Shown piece by piece: positions 30,054-39,164 of a stretch of DNA of 64,000 bases (the stretch's first letter is position 1; every line of letters starts with the position of its first letter). The DNA lies in contig CBDCOU010000003.1 in assembly GCA_965219935.1 (NCBI GenBank), positions 1,550,001-1,614,000 on the forward strand. Reading direction: 5' to 3'. The stretch is from Bin34 sp965219935. GTDB taxonomy: Bacteria; Chloroflexota; Anaerolineae; Caldilineales; Caldilineaceae. The translations under genes were made by a program, and so were the position numbers. The notes beneath the pieces were generated by a model, which had not been told where the DNA came from, did no database searches, and saw only the letters and a list, made by a program, of their open reading frames with translations.

Positions 30054-31103
30054 TTGTTGTTGACACGTTCGTTGGACCCCGGCGGCCGGGAAGCGGCGGC
30101 CGGCTTCGCCGCGGCGATGCGCGGCGAAGCCGGGTCGGCCCCAGGGTGGCACCTGCCGGTGCTGCTGGAGGAGGTCCTGGGCCTAATGGTCCTGCGGCCG
30201 GGCGCGCGCCTGATTGACTGCACCATCGGGGATGCCGGCCACAGCGTCGCCTTCCTGACCCGCGCCGGACCCGATGCGCGGGTGTGGGGACTGGATCGGG
30301 ACGCAGAGGGGCTGACCAGGGCCCGACGGCGCCTGAAGGCCCGCAACCTGGACGCGCAGTGCCGCCTGGTCCACGGCGGATTCGGCAATCTCCGGAATCT
30401 CGCGGCGGCGTGGAACGTGTCCGCCTGCGACAACATCCTGCTGGACCTGGGTTTCAGTTCCCCGCAAATCGACGATCCGGAACGAGGTTTCGCATTTGCC
30501 AAGACCGGTCCCCTGGACATGCGGATGGACCGGCACCAGGAACTGACCGCGGCCGACATCGTCAATGGCTGGCCGGAAGGCCAACTCCGGGAACTGCTCT
30601 GGACCCTGGGCGAGGAGCCCCACGCCCGGCGCATCGCCGCGGTGGTGGCGGAACGGCGTCCCTTTGGGACCACGGGCGATCTGGCCGCGGCGGTGGCCGC
30701 CGCCGTGCCGCACCGGCCGCGCCGCCGCCGGCATCCGGCCACCCGCACGTTTCAGGCCCTGCGCATCGCCGTCAACGACGAGCTGGCCCAGCTGGAGGCC
30801 GTGCTGCCACAGGCCGTTTCGCTCCTGGCGCCCGGAGGCCGCCTCCTGGTGCTTTCGTTCCACAGTCTGGAGGACGGGATTGTCAAACGCTTCCTGAGAA
30901 CCCATGGCCGCAGGCCGGCCCGCAACAAATATGCCCGACACGGGGATGTGGACAGGCCGGTCCTGTCCATCCTGACCAAGCGGGCCGTGCGTCCGGGCCA
31001 TCGGGAGCTGTCGGACAATCCGCGGTGCCGCTCGGCACGGTTGCGAGTCGCCGAGAAGGTCTTCCGGGACGATGCCGGGAACGAACGGGCCGGAACACAC
31101 TGA
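30054..31103 (+). CDS. rsmH: 16S rRNA (cytosine1402-N4)-methyltransferase
   Basis: RsmH methylates C1402 in the ribosomal P site and is the usual first enzyme gene of the dcw cluster. The 349-residue product has HLPVLLEEVL near residue 33, a SAM-binding segment IDCTIGDAGHSVAFL (the family more often has GGGGH), and NILLDLGFSSPQIDDPERGF. It ends with SFHSLEDGIVKRFL and LSDNPRCRSARLRV. The start is a TTG with GGGAG 5 bases upstream. An internal ATG at codon 22 would also give a complete domain. mraZ is not upstream. ftsL starts one base after the stop. Confidence 0.94.
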   Translation: MLLTRSLDPGGREAAAGFAAAMRGEAGSAPGWHLPVLLEEVLGLMVLRPGARLIDCTIGDAGHSVAFLTRAGPDARVWGLDRDAEGLTRARRRLKARNLDAQCRLVHGGFGNLRNLAAAWNVSACDNILLDLGFSSPQIDDPERGFAFAKTGPLDMRMDRHQELTAADIVNGWPEGQLRELLWTLGEEPHARRIAAVVAERRPFGTTGDLAAAVAAAVPHRPRRRRHPATRTFQALRIAVNDELAQLEAVLPQAVSLLAPGGRLLVLSFHSLEDGIVKRFLRTHGRRPARNKYARHGDVDRPVLSILTKRAVRPGHRELSDNPRCRSARLRVAEKVFRDDAGNERAGTH

Positions 31104-31104
31104 C

Positions 31105-31764
31105 ATGGCCCGGCTGCATCCTCCTGTTGAACAACTGCCTTCGGCCACGCTGGCCGATGAGCAATCCTCCCACGCGCTGTTGGGGGGCGCCGTTCAGGCC
31201 TGGCGCAGCTCGGTCGCCTTCAGCGATCGGGTTCCGGTCGCCGGTTGGTGGGGAATGTTCATTGTGGTGGTGACCTTCGGGGCCATGGCCAATGTCTACA
31301 TGTCCTTCCGCATCGACCAGGCCCGCCTGCAGCTGGCCCGGATGGAGCAGGCCAGTGCACACCAGGAACAGATCAACACCGAGCTGCTGCGCCGCATCGG
31401 CGATGAGGAAGACCTGAATCCAATCGGCCTGTGGGCCATCGGCCAAGGTCTGCAGCCGGACGCCGAGCCCATCTGGATGATTGCCACGGAACCGATCCTG
31501 GCCGATGCCGCCGCGGCCTCCGAAGTGCCCGGTCAGCCGGACCTGCCCACCCGCCGCAGGGATTCGCTCGCGGCCGGTTGGCGGAACTTCGACGAACTGG
31601 GACGACAGTTCCTCAGGGGTACCCAACGGGTGCTGGCAAGCATTACGTTCCTGCCACCGGCAGTTGAAGCCGAGGAGGCGGTCCCCGATCACGCCAGCAC
31701 GGTCCAGGTTTGGCTGGATCGCCTGTTCGACAACCTGCGCGCGCGGCAGACAGCCGGCAAGTAA
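31105..31764 (+). CDS. ftsL: FtsL-like bitopic membrane protein, extended
   Basis: The call is by position (between rsmH and ftsI) and topology; sequence similarity to FtsL is not something I can see. The 219-residue product has about 46 cytoplasmic residues, one membrane helix (about 47-68, MFIVVVTFGAMANVYMSF) and then a heptad-like stretch to about residue 100 (RIDQARLQLARMEQASAHQE), the FtsL/DivIC layout. A further 120 residues rich in Ala, Asp and Arg follow, so it is twice the usual FtsL length. FtsL bridges FtsQ/FtsB to the FtsW-FtsI synthase. Confidence 0.6.
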   Translation: MARLHPPVEQLPSATLADEQSSHALLGGAVQAWRSSVAFSDRVPVAGWWGMFIVVVTFGAMANVYMSFRIDQARLQLARMEQASAHQEQINTELLRRIGDEEDLNPIGLWAIGQGLQPDAEPIWMIATEPILADAAAASEVPGQPDLPTRRRDSLAAGWRNFDELGRQFLRGTQRVLASITFLPPAVEAEEAVPDHASTVQVWLDRLFDNLRARQTAGK

Positions 31765-31768
31765 TCCC

Positions 31769-33898
31769 ATGGCCGCCTCGGATCCGACTTCGCAATCCCC
31801 GCTCGGCGACGATCTCTTTGCCGGCAACCACCTCCGCATCGTCCTGGTGTTTGCCGTGCCGGCGCTGCTGGCGGTCCTGGTGGTCCTGCGCCTGGTGCAG
31901 TTCCAGCTGATCCTGCACAACACACAGGACATCGACAGCTACACGGATCGCAACCTGCCCGAGCTCGACACGCGGGGCGTGATCACCGACATCCATGGCG
32001 GTTTGCTGGCCAGCGACGTCTGGTCGTTCGGCTTCGTGATTCCCCGTCTGGGGGCCATGCCACCGGCCTATCGGGATGTTGTAACCCACTTGGTTGCCGG
32101 AACCGACCGGACCCGGCGGAACGAATTGAACGCGCGCCTCCGCCTGGAGCTGGACGAACTGGCCGCGCGCCGCCAGGCCGAAATCGACGCCGCGCGCAAC
32201 TCGGACCGCGAACCGCAACCCGTGTACGCCTGGGTGCTGCTGATCGACGACCTGCCGCTGGCCACCGGCCAGTACTTGCGCGCCCTGCAGCAACGCGGAG
32301 CCCACGCCGCCGACTTGTGGGACCTCCACCTTACGGGCGATGACGGCGCCCTGCGCCGCCTGGAGGCCCTGCTCGAGGATACGGGTCCCCTGGATGCCAG
32401 CCTGGCGGACAGCGGACCGGGCCTCAAGGAAGTAATGGACAGTTTGGGCCTGCGCAGCGCCCTCGACGGCACAAGCCCGGACTTCGACTTCTTCAGGCAT
32501 TTCCAACTGGAACTGCAGCCCGACCGGCACTATGCGCAGGGGGCCCTGGCCAGTCACGTCCTGGGCTTGGTCAACGCCGATCGGATAGGCGCCAACGGCA
32601 TCGAACGCTACTATCAGAAATTCCTTCGAGGCGAAGTCAACCTGCCCCGCAGCACGGAACCGATCTCGGTCATTGCATCCGATGCACGGCGATACATCCC
32701 GTCCTACATGGGGGGCGACCTGGTGCTCACCATCGATCGTTCCCTGCAGCACATTGTGGAACAGGAACTGCGGGATGCAATCAACCGATACGAAATCCGC
32801 AAGGGCGGCACGGTGATTGTGATGGACACCCCGACGGGCGCCATCCTGGCCATGGCCAACCTGCCGGATTTCGAACCCGGCGTACCGGAGTCCCTGGACG
32901 ACAGTGCCACCAACCTCACCAACCTGGCCGTGACGGCCGTCTACGAACCGGGATCCACCTTCAAGGTGTTGACCATGGCCGCCGCCCTCGATGCGGAAGC
33001 GGTGCGGCCGGACGACGTCTTTTTCGACGACGGGGTGTACAGGATCGGCGAACGGGTGGTGTTCCGCAACAGCAATGACCGTTTCGCGGGCAGGGTCACG
33101 GCCACCGAAGCCCTGTCCCTGTCGCTCAACACAATCATGGCGGAAATCGCGGTGGAGCACATCGGGGCCGACACGTTCTACGACTACCTGTTCGACTTCG
33201 GCCTGGGCGAGGTAACCGGCATCGACCTGGCACACGAATTCAACGGCAGTCTCAAGGACAAGCACCCGGGCCTGCCCAACTGGAACATCGCCGACCTGGG
33301 CGCCAACAGTTTCGGCCAGGGCATCAACCTGACTCCAATCCAGATGATCAACGCGGTGAACGCCCTGGCCAACCAGGGCGACCTGATGCAGCCCTACGTG
33401 GTCCAGCACAGGATCAACGGGGACTACGTCAACTCGTTTGTCCCCACGGTCCTGCGGCCCGGAGTGGTGAAGCCGGAAACCGCCGCGACCATCACGGAGA
33501 TGATGGTGCAAACCGTGGAGAAGGAGGTCACGGCGGCCCAGGTGCCGGGCTTCAAGGTGGCCGGCAAGACGGGCACGGCCCAGGTTCCCGATCCCGACCG
33601 GATCGGCCTGTACTCGGAGGATGAGGTGATCGCCAGCTTTGTTGGCTTCGTGCCGGCCGAGGATCCGCGCATCACGGTCCTGGTGCTGCTGTACGACCCC
33701 AATCCCGACACGGTGCTCGGGCCGTGGGGTTCCAACAATGCCGCCCCCCTGTTCAGCCGCATCGCGCGGCGCAGCCTGGCCTACCTTAACGTTCCGCCCG
33801 ACTGCCACCCCTCCTGCTACGGATCCTCGGGCGTGCTCAGTACCACCGCCCCCGCCCTGCCTGCGCTCCTGCCGTCCGGCAACGAGACCGACGCGTGA
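31769..33898 (+). CDS. ftsI: Septal peptidoglycan transpeptidase (class B PBP3, FtsI)
   Basis: Cross-links septal peptidoglycan on the outer face of the membrane. From ATG 31769 the protein has 709 residues. It has a membrane anchor at about 23-45 and the dimerisation-domain motif TRGVITDIHGGLLA. The transpeptidase domain carries SXXK at Ser396-Lys399 (STFK), SXN at 452-454 (SLN) and KTG at 600-602 (KTGTAQ). There is no PASTA domain. The frame remains open upstream to 31481 over ftsL, but MAASDP immediately after the ftsL stop is the natural start. About 35 Pro/Ser/Ala-rich residues follow the catalytic domain. Confidence 0.95.
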   Translation: MAASDPTSQSPLGDDLFAGNHLRIVLVFAVPALLAVLVVLRLVQFQLILHNTQDIDSYTDRNLPELDTRGVITDIHGGLLASDVWSFGFVIPRLGAMPPAYRDVVTHLVAGTDRTRRNELNARLRLELDELAARRQAEIDAARNSDREPQPVYAWVLLIDDLPLATGQYLRALQQRGAHAADLWDLHLTGDDGALRRLEALLEDTGPLDASLADSGPGLKEVMDSLGLRSALDGTSPDFDFFRHFQLELQPDRHYAQGALASHVLGLVNADRIGANGIERYYQKFLRGEVNLPRSTEPISVIASDARRYIPSYMGGDLVLTIDRSLQHIVEQELRDAINRYEIRKGGTVIVMDTPTGAILAMANLPDFEPGVPESLDDSATNLTNLAVTAVYEPGSTFKVLTMAAALDAEAVRPDDVFFDDGVYRIGERVVFRNSNDRFAGRVTATEALSLSLNTIMAEIAVEHIGADTFYDYLFDFGLGEVTGIDLAHEFNGSLKDKHPGLPNWNIADLGANSFGQGINLTPIQMINAVNALANQGDLMQPYVVQHRINGDYVNSFVPTVLRPGVVKPETAATITEMMVQTVEKEVTAAQVPGFKVAGKTGTAQVPDPDRIGLYSEDEVIASFVGFVPAEDPRITVLVLLYDPNPDTVLGPWGSNNAAPLFSRIARRSLAYLNVPPDCHPSCYGSSGVLSTTAPALPALLPSGNETDA

Positions 33899-33919
33899 AT
33901 CCGCATCGAGCCTAATCCC

Positions 33920-35461
33920 ATGGCCGACCCCATTCCCGCAGTGGCAACCCAAGTCACCCACCACACGCTGTGGCAGGCCCTGACGGGTTCGGCCCCGCCG
34001 CGCCACCTGCCGCCCTTTCCCATCGGCCGCGCCGTGGCCGACAGCCGACTGGCCACCCCCGGTGATCTGTTCGCAGCCCTGCCCGGGGACCGGACCGACG
34101 GCAACGCCTTTGTGGGCGATGCCCTGGAGCGGCAAGCCCGGGCCGTCATTTGCGAACCCCAGGCCCTGCAAGGCCTGGAGCCGGCCGGCCACCCGGTCGT
34201 GATTGCGCATTGCCGAACCCAAAGTCTGGAGACGCCCGCTGCCGACGCGCCGGCATACCCAACCTCCGAACACTGCGTCCTGTATGTCGTGCCCGATTCC
34301 ATGCAGGCCATTCGGGACGTTGGCCTGTTCCAGCGCCTGCACCGCACGCGCAGGAGCCTGCGGGTGGTCGGGATCACCGGCAGCGTCGGCAAGAGCAGCA
34401 CCAAGGAACTGGTCCGGTCCGTCTTCAGCCAGCACTTCGAAACCTACTGCAATCCCGGCAACCTCAACGGCGAGCACGTCCTGCCGCTGGTGCTCATGGG
34501 CCTCAGTCACATTCATGAGCGATTTGTGACGGAATTGGGCATGTACCGGCTGGGCGAAATCGACGAGATGTGCGGGCTGACACTGCCCCAAATGGGCATC
34601 GTGACCAACGTCGGCCCCAGCCACCTGGAGCGCCTGGGGACCATCGAGAACATCTTTCGGGCCAAGTCGGAGCTGGTGCGGGCGCTGCCGCCCGCCGAAT
34701 CGGGAGGCGTCGCCATCCTCAACTGGGACGATCCGATGGTGCAGAGGATGGAGGCACTGACCGAAGCCCAGGTCATCAAGGTCGGACTGACCCCGGACTG
34801 CGACGTGTGGGCGGACCAGATCCAAAGCGCCGGGTTCAAGGGCTGCCGGTTCCGCCTCCACCTGCCACAGTTCCTGTACCCGTCCGGCCGGACCATCCAC
34901 GTCAAGTCGCCCCTGCTGGGCCGCCACAGCGTGCACAACACGCTGCTGGCCACCGCGGCCGGACTGGTCGAGGGCATTCCGTTGCAGAAAATCCTGGCCG
35001 GCCTGCGCGATCCCAACAATCAGATCCGTCTGATGCTGGTCGACGGCGTCAACAACAGCACGCTGATTGACGACACGTACAACGCCAGTGAAGCCAGTGC
35101 CCTGGCCGCACTGAACTTGCTGGCCGACCTCAAGCCGGAACGGCACGGCCGGCGCATCGCCGTGCTCGGGGACATGCGCGAACTGGGATCATCGACGGAA
35201 ACCAGCCACCTGATTGTCGGTCGCCACGCCGCCAACGTCTCCGACCTGCTGGTTACCGTAGGCCAGCTGGGTCGCCTCATCGGCGATGCCGCGCGCGCCA
35301 GCCGCATGGCCAGCGACACCGTGTACCAGGCCGCCCACGCCGAAGAAGCGCTGTCCCTGCTGTCCGACCTGGTGCGTCCCGACGATCTGATCCTGATCAA
35401 GGGCAGCCGCGCCGTGGGCATGGAGGAAATCGTGTCCGGACTCAGCGCAAGGCGGTTCTGA
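33920..35461 (+). CDS. murF: UDP-MurNAc-tripeptide:D-Ala-D-Ala ligase
   Basis: MurF adds D-Ala-D-Ala to the UDP-MurNAc tripeptide. The 513-residue protein has an N-terminal substrate domain, the ATP loop GITGSVGKSSTKE (154-161 core), and the MurF-specific DDTYNASEASALAAL near residue 379. GDMRELG and the C-terminal IKGSRAVGMEEIV also match. These distinguish it from MurE, which is absent from the cluster. It starts 21 bases after ftsI and ends 5 bases before mraY. Confidence 0.96.
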   Translation: MADPIPAVATQVTHHTLWQALTGSAPPRHLPPFPIGRAVADSRLATPGDLFAALPGDRTDGNAFVGDALERQARAVICEPQALQGLEPAGHPVVIAHCRTQSLETPAADAPAYPTSEHCVLYVVPDSMQAIRDVGLFQRLHRTRRSLRVVGITGSVGKSSTKELVRSVFSQHFETYCNPGNLNGEHVLPLVLMGLSHIHERFVTELGMYRLGEIDEMCGLTLPQMGIVTNVGPSHLERLGTIENIFRAKSELVRALPPAESGGVAILNWDDPMVQRMEALTEAQVIKVGLTPDCDVWADQIQSAGFKGCRFRLHLPQFLYPSGRTIHVKSPLLGRHSVHNTLLATAAGLVEGIPLQKILAGLRDPNNQIRLMLVDGVNNSTLIDDTYNASEASALAALNLLADLKPERHGRRIAVLGDMRELGSSTETSHLIVGRHAANVSDLLVTVGQLGRLIGDAARASRMASDTVYQAAHAEEALSLLSDLVRPDDLILIKGSRAVGMEEIVSGLSARRF

Positions 35462-35466
35462 CGGCC

Positions 35467-36471
35467 ATGTCAATTCCCCTAATTCTGGGCGCCCTCAGCT
35501 TCTTCATCGCCGTCATGTGGGGCAGGCCGCTGATTGCGCTCCTGCACCGGTATGGAATCGGCAAGAAAATCCGGGCGGACGGGCCCGGCCACCACCTTGA
35601 CAAGACCGGCACTCCCACCATGGGCGGCTGGCTGTTTGTGCTGCCCATCCTTTTGATCACCGGCACCCTGAACATCGCGAACCTGATCGGCTTCAACATC
35701 ATCGGCGCCAGCACGCTGCTGCTGTTCTTCTGCCTGGGAACGTTTGCGGGGCTGGGCACCTACGACGACCTGCGCAGCCTAACTCGCAATTCGGAACAGC
35801 AGGGCGGCATTACGGCCAAGGTCAAGAGCCTGGTGCAATTCGTCCTGGCCACCGTCATTGCCCTGGTCCTGTATTACGGTCCCCCCGCCATCGACTCCGT
35901 GGGGGTTCCCGGCATCCCCTCCCTCGTCAACGTGGGTTGGCTCACCGTACCGGTCGCCATTTTCCTCATCGTTGGCTTCAGCAACGCCGTCAACCTGGCG
36001 GACGGCCTGGACAGCCTGGCCGGCAGCACGACCACCGTGGCCTTCGTCGCCTACGGCATCATCGCCTTCCTGCAGGGATATACGTACATCTCCATCTTCT
36101 GTTTCATCGTGGTGGGATCCCTCTTCGCGTTCCTGTGGTTCAACGCCCATCCCGCCCAATTGTTCATGGGCGACACCGGCAGCCTGGCGTTGGGCGCCAC
36201 GCTGGCACTGGTAGCCTTGATGACCCGGCAGTGGCTCATCCTGCCGGTCATCGGATTCATCTTCGTGGCCGAGGCCCTGTCCACGATAATTCAGGTCGTC
36301 AGTGCCAAGTTCACCCGCAGGTTCTGGGGCAGGGATGTCAGGCCTTTCCGCCTGGCCCCCATTCACCACCACTTCGAAGCCCTGGGCTGGAGTGAAATGC
36401 AGGTCAAGGAACGGTTCTGGATTGTCAGCGTGCTGTGCGGCATGCTGGGCGTTTCGTTGGCCCTGGTGTAG
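35467..36471 (+). CDS. mraY: Phospho-MurNAc-pentapeptide transferase
   Basis: MraY transfers phospho-MurNAc-pentapeptide to undecaprenyl phosphate, making lipid I in the cytoplasmic membrane. The 334-residue protein has about ten membrane helices. It has the catalytic and metal motifs TPTMGG (near 55), NAVNLADGLDSLAGS (near 175), MGDTGSLALGA (near 236), and the cytoplasmic PIHHHFEALGWSE near the C-terminus. Length is slightly below E. coli (360). It sits in standard order between murF and murD. Confidence 0.97.
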   Translation: MSIPLILGALSFFIAVMWGRPLIALLHRYGIGKKIRADGPGHHLDKTGTPTMGGWLFVLPILLITGTLNIANLIGFNIIGASTLLLFFCLGTFAGLGTYDDLRSLTRNSEQQGGITAKVKSLVQFVLATVIALVLYYGPPAIDSVGVPGIPSLVNVGWLTVPVAIFLIVGFSNAVNLADGLDSLAGSTTTVAFVAYGIIAFLQGYTYISIFCFIVVGSLFAFLWFNAHPAQLFMGDTGSLALGATLALVALMTRQWLILPVIGFIFVAEALSTIIQVVSAKFTRRFWGRDVRPFRLAPIHHHFEALGWSEMQVKERFWIVSVLCGMLGVSLALV

Positions 36472-36486
36472 CAGCCCCTGTCCATC

Positions 36487-38013
36487 ATGACCCCGGCTTC
36501 ACCGTTGACAGGGCCTTGGACGGGCGTGAACGCCGTCGTGCTCGGCCTGGCCCGACAGGGTGCCGAACTCTGCCGCTTCCTGCACCGGGAGGGGGCATAC
36601 GTGACCGGCTGCGACCGCGCCGCCATCGACCTGGCAACATTGACTGCCGACGGACACCGAACCAACCTGCGGTTGCGTTTCGGCCGCCAGGAGCCTGCGC
36701 TGCTGACCGGATGCGGCCTGGTGGCCTTGTCTGCGGGGGTGCCTACCAACCTGGAAGTAGTGCAGGCCGCCCGCAGGAGCCGCATTCCAGTGGTCAACGA
36801 CACAATGCTGACGATTGCCGCGTCGCGGGCGCCGGCCACCGTCGTCACCGGCAGCAACGGCAAGACCACCACGACCGCCCTGGCCGGCGCCTTGATGCAG
36901 GCCGCCAATCCCGAACGGACCGTCCACGTCGGCGGCAACATCGGCCGTCCGCTGTTGACCGAGGCCCGCAACTTCGGTCCCCGCGATCGTCTGGTCTGGG
37001 AAGCAAGCAGCTTTCAGTTGGAGCTGTTCCGGACGGAGTGGACACAGATCCCCTTGCGGGACGCATGCGGGATTCGGACCGCCGTGCTCACCAACGTCAC
37101 GCCGAACCATCTGGATCGGCACGCGGGCATGTTGGACTATCTGCAGGCCAAGCTCAACCTCCTGGACCTGCTCAACGGCGATTCCACCCTGATCCTGGAC
37201 GCCGACGATCCCGTCTGCCGACGCCTCCTGCCGGCGATGCGGCAGCGGTTCACAGCAGTCGATCCGCCCCTGCCCCAGGCCGATGCCTGCCACGAGTTGC
37301 TTGCGGACACAGAAGCCAGCCTGTCGCGCAGGGCCGTGTGCAGGATCGCCGTTTCCCGCAGACATGCCCTCCCGGACGGCTTCTCGCTGGCGGGCAACCG
37401 CATTCGGTGCAACGGCAAGGACGTATTGTCGTTGGACCGGTTCAGGCTACGCGGCGCGCACAACCGGACCAACGCCCTGCTGGCCGTGGCCGCCGCGCTG
37501 GCGGACCACCGATGCACCGCCTCCCTCCAGCACGTCCTGGACACCTTCACCGGCATCCCCCACCGGCTGGAGGAAGTACCGGGGCCGGCCGGCACAACCT
37601 GGATCAACGACAGCATCGCAACCTCGCCGGAACGGGCCGTGGCCGGCATCCGCAGCATGGGAACAGGCGACGGACCTCTCATTCTGCTGGCCGGGGGCAG
37701 GGACAAGGGCCTGGCTTGGGACGCGTTTGCCGCCGAGGTGTGCGAACGCGTCCAAACACTGATTGTATTCGGTGAAGCACAGGCGGGCATCGTCAGGGCC
37801 ATGGAGGGGATCGGCGGGCGGCTGAACGGGATATCGATTGTGAAGGCCGACTGTTTCGAGGCCGCCGTAAGCGAGGCGGGCCTCAGAGTCCGCCCGGGCG
37901 GCACCGTGCTGCTGTCCCCCGGGGGCACCAGCTTTGACAGCCATCCGGACTTCGCGGCGCGCGGCGACCACTTTCGCTTGTTGGCGGGCCACCTGCGGGA
38001 CGAGGCAACATGA
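36487..38013 (+). CDS. murD: UDP-MurNAc-L-alanine:D-glutamate ligase
   Basis: MurD adds D-Glu to UDP-MurNAc-L-Ala. The 508 residues have an N-terminal nucleotide-sugar domain (VVLGLARQGAELCRFL), the ATP loop VVTGSNGKTTTTALAG (core 122-129), TNVTPNHLDRHAGM, and INDSIATSPERAVAGI in the C-terminal half. SPGGTSFDSHPDFAARGDHF at the end also matches. It is somewhat longer than the usual 440-450 residues. The stop overlaps the ftsW start as ATGA. Confidence 0.95.
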   Translation: MTPASPLTGPWTGVNAVVLGLARQGAELCRFLHREGAYVTGCDRAAIDLATLTADGHRTNLRLRFGRQEPALLTGCGLVALSAGVPTNLEVVQAARRSRIPVVNDTMLTIAASRAPATVVTGSNGKTTTTALAGALMQAANPERTVHVGGNIGRPLLTEARNFGPRDRLVWEASSFQLELFRTEWTQIPLRDACGIRTAVLTNVTPNHLDRHAGMLDYLQAKLNLLDLLNGDSTLILDADDPVCRRLLPAMRQRFTAVDPPLPQADACHELLADTEASLSRRAVCRIAVSRRHALPDGFSLAGNRIRCNGKDVLSLDRFRLRGAHNRTNALLAVAAALADHRCTASLQHVLDTFTGIPHRLEEVPGPAGTTWINDSIATSPERAVAGIRSMGTGDGPLILLAGGRDKGLAWDAFAAEVCERVQTLIVFGEAQAGIVRAMEGIGGRLNGISIVKADCFEAAVSEAGLRVRPGGTVLLSPGGTSFDSHPDFAARGDHFRLLAGHLRDEAT

Positions 38014-39164
38014 CGCACAACACGCTTGCGGCCGCCCCGGGGTTGCCCCGGTCGGAGCGAATCCGCTGGCTGGAACAGTACGACTGGTGGCTGCTGAGCG
38101 CCCTGGCATCGCTGCTGGCCATAGGCATCATCATGGTGTTCAGCGCCAGCTACTACGAAGGCCTGCTGCGCGTCGTGCCGGACGGGCTCTACTTCCTAAA
38201 GCGACAGATCCTGTGGCTCATTGCGGGCCTTGCGGTCTTCCTTGTGGCTGCCGCGGTGCCGCACAGGATCTGGCAAAACCTGAGCCCCGCCATGTTCATC
38301 GTGGCCTGTCTCGGCCTGATCGCCGTGCTGGCGGTGGGCACGCGCGCGTTCGGTTCGCAGCGCCTGCTGTTCGGCGCCAGCTTCCAACCCAGCGAAATCA
38401 TGAAGATTGTGATGATCTTCTACACCAGCCACTGGCTGGACAGCAAGGGGGAGAAGCTGCGGGACAACAACACCGGCCTGTATCCCTTTTCGCTGTTCAC
38501 CGCCTTCGTCGCGATTCTGCTCGTGCTGCAGCCGGACATCACGATGGCGATCCTCATATCCACGACCGCTTTTGCCCTGTTCTTCCTGGCCAGCAGAAAT
38601 CTCCGGCAGTTGCTGTGGGTAGGCATCCTCTTTGTCATCCTGATTGTGGCAGCGGCCACCCTATACCCCTACATGACGGAACGCATCCTCGACTTCAAGG
38701 ATTCCTTTGCGGATCCCCTCAACAGCGCCAGCTGGCAGGAGCGCAACACGGCGCGGGCCGCGGTGCGGGGAGGGCTGTTCGGCACCGGCCCGGGCCAAGG
38801 GGAAATGAAGACCCTGTGGGTGGTGCTGCCCTGGACCGACTCGGTTTTTGCCGTGATTGGCGAGGAAACCGGCTTCGCCGGCTCCCTGGCCGTGGTCGGC
38901 TTGTACGCCATCATCGCGTGGCGCGGGCTTTCAATTGCGGCCAGGGCCACAACCCTGTTCCGCCAGTTGACCGCGGTGGGGCTCATTTTCATGCTGACGA
39001 CGCAGGCACTACTGCACGTGTGCGTGGTGCTCAACATCACACCCGTCACGGGCATGACCCTGCCCTTCGTCAGCTTTGGCGGATCCTCCCTGGTCACCTG
39101 GCTGGGAGCCATGGGGGTGCTGGTCAACATCGACCACGCGACACGCATCCAGGCCAATCCATGA
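38010..39164 (+). CDS. ftsW: Septal SEDS glycosyltransferase FtsW
   Basis: FtsW polymerises lipid II into glycan strands at the septum as partner of FtsI. The 384-residue protein has ten hydrophobic segments and the SEDS hallmarks: GIIMVFSASYYEGL in helix 1, FGASFQPSEIMKIVMI, DSVFAVIGEETGFAGS, and GMTLPFVSFGGSSLVTW near the C-terminus. It overlaps murD at its start and murG at its end, both as ATGA, which points to tight translational coupling. Confidence 0.96.
   Translation: MTHNTLAAAPGLPRSERIRWLEQYDWWLLSALASLLAIGIIMVFSASYYEGLLRVVPDGLYFLKRQILWLIAGLAVFLVAAAVPHRIWQNLSPAMFIVACLGLIAVLAVGTRAFGSQRLLFGASFQPSEIMKIVMIFYTSHWLDSKGEKLRDNNTGLYPFSLFTAFVAILLVLQPDITMAILISTTAFALFFLASRNLRQLLWVGILFVILIVAAATLYPYMTERILDFKDSFADPLNSASWQERNTARAAVRGGLFGTGPGQGEMKTLWVVLPWTDSVFAVIGEETGFAGSLAVVGLYAIIAWRGLSIAARATTLFRQLTAVGLIFMLTTQALLHVCVVLNITPVTGMTLPFVSFGGSSLVTWLGAMGVLVNIDHATRIQANP

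Noticed and set aside
30059..30064. TTGACA-like sequence at the rsmH start taken as a -35
   Set aside because: It lies inside the first codons of rsmH with no -10 at the right distance.
31643..35146. A 1167-codon open frame on the minus strand under ftsI and murF
   Set aside because: It is antisense to two certain genes and made of Gly/Gln/His/Val-rich sequence without domains. Long antisense frames are a by-product of high GC codon use.
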